Shown here in pieces: positions 1 to 4,399 of a DNA stretch of 7,413 nt; within the stretch, counting starts at the first letter, position 1, and every line of letters begins with the position of its first letter. Under the pieces are notes generated by a model, which worked only from the letters and a program-made list of their open reading frames with translations, was not told the DNA's origin and searched no databases. This DNA comes from WAPX01 sp964622075 (GTDB lineage: Archaea; Halobacteriota; Archaeoglobi; Archaeoglobales; Archaeoglobaceae), in contig CAZUMR010000082.1 in NCBI GenBank assembly GCA_964622075.1, positions 1 to 7,413 on the forward strand. The letters run 5' to 3'. A program made the translations under genes and the position numbers.

Positions 1-78
1 ACAATTTTTATTCGTAAACGTACCTATTTGCAAACCTGAAAACGTAAAAACAAAAAACAACGTAACGCTACTTGACTC
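1..78 (+). promoter_or_regulatory. hisF leader with repeated ACGTA elements
   Basis: This A/C-rich leader has AAACGTA at 16-22 and 40-46 and AACGTA at 59-64, plus CGTA at 13-16. The only TATA-like stretch is ATTTTTAT near 4-11, which would give a leader of roughly 45 nt. There is no Shine-Dalgarno before the ATG. No gene is visible here. The repeats could be regulator sites or chance in biased sequence; nothing in the window settles this. Confidence 0.3.
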
Positions 79-903
79 ATGCTTGCAAAACGCATAATTC
101 CCTGTCTCGACGTCACTCTTGATGAGAAGGGCGCTACCGTGGTTAAGGGTGTTCACTTCGTAAATCTAAGGGAGGCTGGAGATCCGGTAGAGCTTGCAAA
201 GAGGTACAATGAAGAGGGGGCTGATGAGCTTGTTTTTCTTGACATTACTGCCTCAGCGTACGGTAGAGAGACGATGGTCGATGTTGTTGAGAGAACTGCA
301 GAGCAGGTATTCATACCGCTGACAGTTGGTGGAGGTATAAAAAGTCTTGAAGACATAAACAGGATGCTGTCTGCAGGAGCTGATAAAGTAGCAATAAACA
401 CAGCCGCAGTCAAAAATCCGGAACTCGTTAAGGAGTCTTCTGAAATTTTTGGCAGCCAGTGCATCGTAATTGCGATAGACTGCAGGAGAAACTACGATCT
501 AACAAGCAAAAATGCCGAACACGTAATCGAGGTTGAAGATGGTAAGAAGTGCTGGTACGAGGTTGTGATATACGGTGGTAGAAAGCCTGTGGGAATGGAT
601 GCAGTATCGTGGGCAAAAAGAGTTGAGGAGCTTGGAGCGGGAGAAATACTTTTAACGTCCATGGAGAGGGACGGGACAAAAGAGGGGTTTGACATACCAA
701 TAACAAGAAAAATAGCTGAAGAAGTTACCATACCGGTAATAGCCTCCGGTGGTGCCGGAACAAAGGAACATTTTTACGAGGGGTTCGTAGAGGGGAAAGC
801 TGACGCCTGCCTGGCTGCAAGCATATTCCATTACAGAGAAATCGAGATAGAAGAGATAAAGAAGTATCTTGCAGAAAAAGGGATACCTGTAAGGCTTTCC
901 TGA
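79..903 (+). CDS. hisF: Imidazole glycerol phosphate synthase, cyclase subunit HisF
   Basis: HisF is the cyclase half of the cytoplasmic HisF-HisH enzyme. It uses ammonia from the HisH glutaminase to convert PRFAR to imidazole glycerol phosphate and AICAR, linking histidine and purine synthesis. The 274-residue protein is a full (beta/alpha)8 barrel. The opening RIIPCLDV places the catalytic Asp at residue 11, and IAIDC supplies the second catalytic acid at D134. Phosphate-binding loops are visible as VGGGI (83-87) and ASGGAG (222-227), and LLTSMERDGTKEG (191-203) is the family signature. It is about 20 residues longer than the 253-residue Thermotoga protein, mostly through a longer loop near residues 138-165. 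The ATG is chosen because MLAKRIIPCLDV is the usual N-terminus and an in-frame stop lies at 73-75. No Shine-Dalgarno is visible. HisH and other his genes are absent nearby, so the gene stands alone or ends an operon beginning outside the window. Confidence 0.97.
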   Translation: MLAKRIIPCLDVTLDEKGATVVKGVHFVNLREAGDPVELAKRYNEEGADELVFLDITASAYGRETMVDVVERTAEQVFIPLTVGGGIKSLEDINRMLSAGADKVAINTAAVKNPELVKESSEIFGSQCIVIAIDCRRNYDLTSKNAEHVIEVEDGKKCWYEVVIYGGRKPVGMDAVSWAKRVEELGAGEILLTSMERDGTKEGFDIPITRKIAEEVTIPVIASGGAGTKEHFYEGFVEGKADACLAASIFHYREIEIEEIKKYLAEKGIPVRLS

Positions 904-917
904 CTCTGGCTGGAAAA

Positions 918-940
918 GTCAGCTGACAGGAATTATAAAA
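918..940 (+). promoter_or_regulatory. Promoter of mazG-pncB: TATA box with adjacent perfect palindrome
   Basis: TTATAAAA at 933-940 fits an archaeal TATA box. About 26 bp downstream of its centre is position 962, next to the GTG at 959, so the transcript is probably leaderless or nearly so. Just upstream, GTCAGCTGAC at 918-927 is a perfect 10-bp palindrome ending 5 bp before the box, at or beside the expected TFB recognition element. A protein bound there could affect TFB/TBP loading. The TATA call is fairly firm; an operator role for the palindrome is inference. Confidence 0.6.
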
Positions 941-958
941 CAATAAGCGGTGGTGCCG

Positions 959-1249
959 GTGGAGATATCAGAATTTCAAAAGCTGATAGATGAGCTTTAT
1001 GGGGAAAGGGATAGAAAGAGGGGAATTGATAAAACGACTCTGTGGCTGATTGAAGAAATTGGAGAGCTTGCTGAGGCTGTCAGGAAAGGAGATATGCAAT
1101 CAATAGAAGAAGAGGTTGCTGATGTCATTGCATGGTGTGTCAGTGTTGCAAACATAGCCGGGATAGATGTAGAGAGAGCCATAAAAAAGAAGTATCCCGG
1201 AAAGTGTCCGAGATGCAACTCAATTCCCTGCAAATGCAAGTCAGAATAG
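959..1249 (+). CDS. MazG-type nucleotide pyrophosphohydrolase, single domain with Cys-rich tail
   Basis: Proteins with a MazG domain are all-alpha enzymes that hydrolyse (d)NTPs to monophosphate and pyrophosphate with Mg2+, usually to remove damaged or excess nucleotides. Counting from this start (96 aa), the metal-binding signature is visible as EEIGE (residues 32-36), followed by EEVAD with an ExxD pair at E52/D55. After the domain the tail KCPRCNSIPCKCKSE holds four Cys in a CxxC-x4-CxC pattern that could bind zinc; similar tails are, from memory, common in archaeal homologues. The GTG at 959 is preferred over in-frame GTGs at 950 and 953 because it begins MEISEFQKLID, as family members do, and lies about 26 bp from the TATA centre; the longer form has 99 aa. 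pncB follows after 56 bp, probably in the same transcript. The in vivo substrate cannot be read from the sequence. Confidence 0.9.
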   Translation: MEISEFQKLIDELYGERDRKRGIDKTTLWLIEEIGELAEAVRKGDMQSIEEEVADVIAWCVSVANIAGIDVERAIKKKYPGKCPRCNSIPCKCKSE

Positions 1250-1290
1250 GCACATCAGCAGTGCAGAAAGTTTTAGAGTTGGAATGAGTT

Positions 1291-1298
1291 AGGGGTGA
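1291..1298 (+). promoter_or_regulatory. Shine-Dalgarno site of pncB
   Basis: AGGGGTGA matches the archaeal anti-Shine-Dalgarno complement (AGGAGGTGA) closely and ends 7 nt before the ATG at 1306. It fixes the pncB start and suggests translation from a leadered, probably mazG-linked, mRNA. It is embedded in three GAGTT copies at 1276, 1286 and 1297, spaced 10 and 11 bp. Confidence 0.75.
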
Positions 1299-1305
1299 GT
1301 TACAG

Positions 1306-2541
1306 ATGACAAGAAAATTCCTGATCGTTTCTCAGGAAGACATAAAGTCCGGAACTGTTACGGATAAGTACTTCGTCTGGACGGAGAAGATACTGAAGGA
1401 GAAAGGTGTCAATCCCCACGTTGTTGCGGAAGTGACGGCAAGGGAATGGGGGATTTTTACAGGACTGTCCGACGTTTTAAAGCTGATGGAGGGCAGAGAC
1501 GTTAACATTTACGCGATGCCAGAAGGCTCAATATTTTATCCAAACGAGCCCGTTCTTGTAATAGAAGGTAAATACCTTGAATTTGCAAGATTTGAAACGT
1601 CTCTGCTTGGATTTCTGTGCCACGCGAGCGGTATTTCTAAGGCTGCATTTAAAGCCAAATTTGCTGCAGCGGATAAGGCAGTACTGTCCTTCGGGACGAG
1701 AAGACAGCATCCAGCCCTTGCTGCCATGATAGAGAGATCAGCATACATAGGCGGTGTCGATGGAGTCAGCAATTATTCAGCAGAGAAGTACGTTGGAATA
1801 AAGAGTATCGGAACCATGCCCCACGCACTGATAATCTGTTTTGGAGATCAGATTACAGCTTGGAAGGCTTTTGATGATGTTGTGAGTAGAGATGTGCCGA
1901 GAATAGTTCTTGTGGACACATACTGTGACGAGAAGAGCGAGGCTGTTATGGCCGTGGAGAATCTGGAGAGAGTTGACGGTGTGAGAATTGACACTCCCTC
2001 TTCAAGGAGAGGCGACATAAGAGCAATACTGGAAGAAATCAGGTGGGAACTCTCTCTGAGGAGGAAAGGAGTAAAGATTGTCTTAAGTGGAGGAGTAAGT
2101 TTCGAGGATATAGCCGGATTGAGAGACGTCGTTGATGCTTTTGGCGTTGGAACTTCAATAGCATGTGCAAGACCAGTTGATTTTGCCCTTGACATCGTAG
2201 AAAAAGAGGGGAAAGCTGTAGCCAAAAGGGGGAAGTTTGGTGGGAAGAAAACTGTACTGAGGAATGGAGTCGTGGATCTGATAGTTCCCGCCAGCTGTAC
2301 TGGAGGTTTTGCTGGGGAGAGCTACCTTGTAAAGGTAATGGACTGTGGTGAAATAACAGACGAAGGAGAGAAGAGTACTGAACTTGAGAGAGCAAGAGAG
2401 AGAGCCTTAAAAACAATGCGCGATGTCAGAGATTTTCTTGAAAACCACCCAAGCAAAGAGGATTCCGTTCAGCTGGAGTTGCCTCAGCATCCAGCCCTCA
2501 TCAGAACTCCGCATAACACAGACCTCATTCCGCTGCTGTGA
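1306..2541 (+). CDS. pncB: Nicotinate phosphoribosyltransferase (Thermoplasma type)
   Basis: This enzyme joins nicotinate and PRPP to form nicotinate mononucleotide, normally with ATP hydrolysis, and opens the Preiss-Handler salvage route to NAD. The 411-residue protein shows the expected order: an N-terminal barrel-side domain (about 1-115), FGTRRQHP (129-136), SAYIGGVDGVSN (145-156), and GTMPHA (169-174), whose H173 is at the position of the usual catalytic/phosphorylated His. VDTYCD (203-208) and the phosphate loops SGGV (261-264) and GVGTSI (280-285) follow. KRGKFGGKK (308-315 region) marks the start of the C-terminal domain. The Thermoplasma enzyme has a four-Cys zinc knuckle there; this protein has only two Cys after residue 300 (C331, C347), well separated, so the knuckle seems lost. 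The final 30 or so residues are polar and proline-containing, probably flexible. The start is fixed by the AGGGGTGA site. Its product feeds NaAD, the substrate of LarB encoded at 3568-4263. Confidence 0.95.
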   Translation: MTRKFLIVSQEDIKSGTVTDKYFVWTEKILKEKGVNPHVVAEVTAREWGIFTGLSDVLKLMEGRDVNIYAMPEGSIFYPNEPVLVIEGKYLEFARFETSLLGFLCHASGISKAAFKAKFAAADKAVLSFGTRRQHPALAAMIERSAYIGGVDGVSNYSAEKYVGIKSIGTMPHALIICFGDQITAWKAFDDVVSRDVPRIVLVDTYCDEKSEAVMAVENLERVDGVRIDTPSSRRGDIRAILEEIRWELSLRRKGVKIVLSGGVSFEDIAGLRDVVDAFGVGTSIACARPVDFALDIVEKEGKAVAKRGKFGGKKTVLRNGVVDLIVPASCTGGFAGESYLVKVMDCGEITDEGEKSTELERARERALKTMRDVRDFLENHPSKEDSVQLELPQHPALIRTPHNTDLIPLL

Positions 2542-2559
2542 TTTTTGTATTTCTGCTTA
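2542..2559 (+). terminator. T-rich terminator after pncB
   Basis: A T-rich run (TTTTTGTATTTCTGCTT) directly follows the pncB stop codon, with no strong hairpin, as is usual for archaeal factor-independent termination. It lies in the short gap between pncB and the convergent regulator gene. Confidence 0.5.
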
Positions 2560-2566
2560 AATCCTC

Positions 2567-2586
2567 ATTCAAAATTATTCAAAATT
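2567..2586. repeat. Perfect 10-bp tandem duplication
   Basis: ATTCAAAATT occurs twice head to tail (2567-2576, 2577-2586). The duplication spans the stop codon of the winged-helix regulator gene on the minus strand, so the two copies encode its last residues and its stop/3' flank. It looks like a replication-slippage product. Confidence 0.7.
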
Positions 2587-2889
2587 TTCATCCAGCACTT
2601 TTCTGAGTTGTTTCATGTACTTCTCTGTCTCCTCAATGCCCCTTTCGGTTACGATAACAACAGTTCTCGGCCTGTCCATTATTGCCTTTTTTAGCTCGAT
2701 GTAGTTCTCTCTTTCAAGAGCTTTCAGATGAGATCCAAGATTTCCGGGCGTTAGCTCAAACAGTCTCTGCAGTGTTTTGAACGATACTTTTCCTCTGGAA
2801 ATAAGAAAGATCATTATTCCGAGTCTAACAGGATTGCTTAGCACATGTCCTTTCAGCTCTTTTATTGCTTCGATGTTATCCAGTCCCAT
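2575..2889 (-). CDS. Small winged-helix transcriptional regulator
   Basis: This is a 104-residue protein that is almost entirely one winged helix-turn-helix domain, like the ArsR/HTH_34-type archaeal regulators. Helix 1 with SNPVRLGIMIFL (18-29) is the typical opening. The HTH is about 34-60: VSFKTLQRLF (35-44) is the supporting helix and TPGNLGSHLKALE (47-59) the recognition helix. The wing is about 63-82 (YIELKKAIMDRPRTVVIV). A C-terminal helix (83-102) probably dimerises. There are no Cys clusters or extra ligand-binding domains, so no effector can be named. The ATG has GAGG 8 nt upstream on the minus strand. It starts 26 nt after the membrane protein gene stops, so the pair is an operon. 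Autoregulation at the promoter near 3500-3556 is a natural guess. The gene converges on pncB with a 33-bp gap. Confidence 0.9.
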   Translation of the reverse strand: MGLDNIEAIKELKGHVLSNPVRLGIMIFLISRGKVSFKTLQRLFELTPGNLGSHLKALERENYIELKKAIMDRPRTVVIVTERGIEETEKYMKQLRKVLDENFE

Positions 2890-2897
2890 CTCCCCAT

Positions 2898-2901
2898 CCT
2901 C
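2898..2901 (-). promoter_or_regulatory. Shine-Dalgarno site of the winged-helix gene
   Basis: On the minus strand GAGG (within TGAGGATGGGGAG) lies 8 nt before the ATG at 2889. It lies inside the 26-nt gap after the membrane protein stop, supporting translation of this second cistron from the shared mRNA. Confidence 0.6.
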
Positions 2902-2915
2902 AGTTATTTACGTAT

Positions 2916-3500
2916 TCACTCCTCAACTACTCCAATCGCCTTTATCAGATACAGCAGTGCTGTAATTCCGTAGGTGGTCACTATAACGAACCCCGTGAAA
3001 GTCAGAGGATCGCTGACAAACAGAATTGCCGGTGCAAAGGCAAATGACAGTATTGCAGGAAGAGTCTCCTTTGGGAATTCTCCTCTCCTGATTCGAACTG
3101 TCAGAGCAAGGACAAACAGATAGGCTGAAACTGAGCAAAGGATTGTCACCCCAACTGCATGCTTGAAATCCATGTAGCTCTGAAGGAAATCCGGCAACAT
3201 CAGGCACAGAATGATGAAAATGGACATAAGGGCTATTTTTGACGCAAAAGTCCTGAAATTCAGACCAAGGATTTTCTTTGTACGCATCCAGAGAGGATAG
3301 TACAGAACAATTGCCACTACCCAGAACGACAGAACTTCAGCAACACTGGGTTTTTTGAGGATCATTAGTGTCACATAAAAGGATGACACCACAACCGCCC
3401 AGTAAACAAAAGCAAGAGCTACGTGGATGTACTTGACCACAACCAACCTGCTTTCAACTTTTTCAAGTATGTCTTTCAGATCAGCACATCTGCTGCTCAT
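2916..3500 (-). CDS. Six-span integral membrane protein, function unknown
   Basis: I do not recognise a named family. From the ATG at 3500 the protein has 194 residues. A short charged cytoplasmic-looking N-terminus (MSSRCADLKDILEKVESR) is followed by six likely membrane spans at about 24-48, 52-72, 86-104, 113-136, 146-163 and 166-188. Basic loops between spans 2 and 3 (RTKK) and after span 4 (RIRRG) suggest those loops face the cytoplasm, giving cytoplasmic N- and C-termini. No catalytic, transporter or metal motif is visible. The open frame extends upstream to 3635, but that extension has no hydrophobic family-like sequence and overlaps larB, while a TATA box at 3521-3530 places transcription start at the 3500 ATG. 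It is first in an operon with the winged-helix regulator, so it may be controlled by, or sense signals for, that regulator; this is inference. Confidence 0.85.
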   Translation of the reverse strand: MSSRCADLKDILEKVESRLVVVKYIHVALAFVYWAVVVSSFYVTLMILKKPSVAEVLSFWVVAIVLYYPLWMRTKKILGLNFRTFASKIALMSIFIILCLMLPDFLQSYMDFKHAVGVTILCSVSAYLFVLALTVRIRRGEFPKETLPAILSFAFAPAILFVSDPLTFTGFVIVTTYGITALLYLIKAIGVVEE

Positions 3501-3520
3501 GTGAGTACATTTGACTGCTG

Positions 3521-3556
3521 AAAATATAAGACGTGAAATTTCTCTGAAATTCAGAG
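3521..3556 (-). promoter_or_regulatory. Promoter of the membrane protein/regulator operon with dyad operator candidate
   Basis: Read on the minus strand, CTTATATTTT (3521-3530) is a good archaeal TATA box with its centre about 26 bp from the ATG at 3500, implying a leaderless mRNA. Upstream at 3542-3556 is a perfect dyad, CTCTGAA-A-TTCAGAG (7-bp arms, 1-bp centre), sized for a homodimeric winged-helix protein and located about 42-56 bp before the predicted start. The dyad also lies just past larB, so part of it could instead belong to the larB 3' end. Confidence 0.65.
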
Positions 3557-3559
3557 TAC

Positions 3560-3567
3560 AAAAAAAT
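3560..3567 (-). terminator. T-tract terminator after larB
   Basis: On the minus strand, seven T residues follow the larB TGA almost immediately, fitting archaeal oligo-T termination. It separates larB from the downstream membrane protein operon, which has its own TATA box. Confidence 0.55.
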
Positions 3568-4263
3568 TCATGCATCCCTGAATGCAATCCTGCAGATCGT
3601 GTACGCGAAAACAGCAGCTCCAAACCCGTTATCAATGTTCACGACTGCAACTCCGGAAGGACAGCTGAGCAGCATTGAAAAAAGGGCCGTCAATCCGTTA
3701 AATGCAACCCCATAACCAACTGAAGTTGGAACCGCAATGATTGGCCTGTCAACGAGTCCGGCAACGACAGATGGTAAAGCCCCCTCCATCCCGGCAACGA
3801 CTATTACTGCCAGAGCTCTGGAATTTCTTATGTACCTTACAGGTTCCTCAAGCCTGTGTATTCCCGCAACCCCAACATCGTAGAATTTCTTTACGCTCAT
3901 TCCAAGATATTCGGCTGTGAAGGCAGCCTCTTCAGCTACCGGAATATCCGAGGTTCCGGCTGAAAGTATGACCACCTCACACCTGCACTTTCTGTTAGAA
4001 AATTCCTCAAATGCCTTCCGGGTAAAAACAGCTGCAATTCTGCCTCTCTCGTTTTTTAGAATTTTAAATTCTTTAAATTCTCTCTCCAGCGCAGATAACT
4101 GCTCTTCATTCAATCTTGTAACGAGAGCCCTACCACACTTCTCAAGCATGAGTTTTACAGCCTCAATGAGATCGCCCACACCTTTCTTTTCCGCAAATAT
4201 TGCCTCCGGTTTTCCTGCCCTTCTAAGCCTGTCGGGGTCAATTCTTATTCCAATGTCACTCAT
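3568..4263 (-). CDS. larB: LarB: pyridinium-3,5-biscarboxylic acid mononucleotide synthase
   Basis: LarB carboxylates the nicotinate ring of NaAD and releases AMP to give P2CMN, the first step toward the nickel-pincer nucleotide cofactor of lactate racemase and related enzymes. It was formerly called a PurE-related (NCAIR mutase-like) protein. From the ATG at 4263 it has 231 residues. The N-terminal part has the family element GKPEAIFAEKKGVGDLIEAV (17-36). The PurE-like core begins at about 97 with VVILSAGTSDIPVAEEAA and continues with YDVGVAGIHRL (128-138) and VVAGMEGALPSVVAGLVD (155-172). MLLSCPSGVAVVNIDNGFGA (197-216) carries C201, at the position of the Cys that bonds covalently to the pyridinium ring in the Lactobacillus enzyme. 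The frame is open to 4395, but that extension runs through the trpB2 terminator and repeats; a TATA-like box about 26 bp before 4263 supports the shorter form. No larC, larE or larA is in the window. Confidence 0.93.
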   Translation of the reverse strand: MSDIGIRIDPDRLRRAGKPEAIFAEKKGVGDLIEAVKLMLEKCGRALVTRLNEEQLSALEREFKEFKILKNERGRIAAVFTRKAFEEFSNRKCRCEVVILSAGTSDIPVAEEAAFTAEYLGMSVKKFYDVGVAGIHRLEEPVRYIRNSRALAVIVVAGMEGALPSVVAGLVDRPIIAVPTSVGYGVAFNGLTALFSMLLSCPSGVAVVNIDNGFGAAVFAYTICRIAFRDA

Positions 4264-4285
4264 TAAACTGCGATCGATACACCTC

Positions 4286-4291
4286 ATTATA
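4286..4291 (-). promoter_or_regulatory. TATA-like box of larB
   Basis: TATAAT on the minus strand, preceded by a purine-rich GGGAAAAGAG resembling a TFB recognition element, is centred about 26 bp from the ATG at 4263. It predicts a leaderless larB mRNA and argues against upstream start codons. A GAGGTG just downstream is 16 nt from the ATG, too far to be a normal Shine-Dalgarno for it. Confidence 0.55.
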
Positions 4292-4333
4292 CTCTTTTCC
4301 CATTGTACTCTTTGTGCTTCCTTTACGATGCCT

Positions 4334-4382
4334 GGCTGACCGGCTGACCAGTAGAGTTGATGACAGCAGGCTGATGACAGCA
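4334..4382. repeat. Two short direct-repeat pairs upstream of larB
   Basis: GGCTGACC is present twice in tandem (4334-4349), and TGATGACAGCA is present twice with a 3-bp spacer (4358-4368, 4372-4382). They fill the gap between the trpB2 terminator and the larB promoter, about 70-120 bp before the predicted larB transcription start. They may be regulator sites or slippage products. The TGATGA/CTGA words recall C/D box RNA motifs but the order and spacing are wrong. Confidence 0.6.
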
Positions 4383-4399
4383 AATAAAAAAACAAAAAA
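4383..4399 (-). terminator. T-rich terminator after trpB2
   Basis: Immediately after the trpB2 stop the minus strand reads as two long T runs (ATTTTTTG then TTTTTTTATTTG). This is a strong candidate for archaeal oligo-T termination and separates trpB2 from larB. Confidence 0.65.

Noticed and set aside
901..921. Hairpin TGACT...AGTCA after hisF as a terminator
   Set aside because: The stem is only 5 bp with an 11-nt loop and no T-run follows; the palindrome at 918-927 next to the TATA box explains this sequence better.
1848..2416. Long open frames antisense to pncB (two of 125 codons)
   Set aside because: They are frame shadows of a well-conserved gene: compositions are rich in Ser/Leu/Gln with no motif, and no promoter or ribosome site precedes them.
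3501..3635. N-terminal extension of the membrane protein by 45 codons
   Set aside because: It overlaps larB and its terminator, and the TATA box at 3521-3530 would lie inside the coding sequence.
3917..4339. 140-codon open frame antisense to larB
   Set aside because: It mirrors larB codons (Ser/Phe-rich, no recognisable domain), and larB has clear catalytic motifs.
4333..4385. Possible C/D box small RNA (CTGA and TGATGA words)
   Set aside because: C/D RNAs need C (RTGATGA), about 12 nt guide, D' (CTGA), C', guide, then D. Here CTGA words come first, the TGATGA-to-CTGA distance is only 7 nt, and the flanks do not pair.
4264..4395. N-terminal extension of larB by 44 codons
   Set aside because: The extension runs through the trpB2 T-rich terminator and the tandem repeats, has no family-like sequence, and lies upstream of the TATA-like box that fits the 4263 start.
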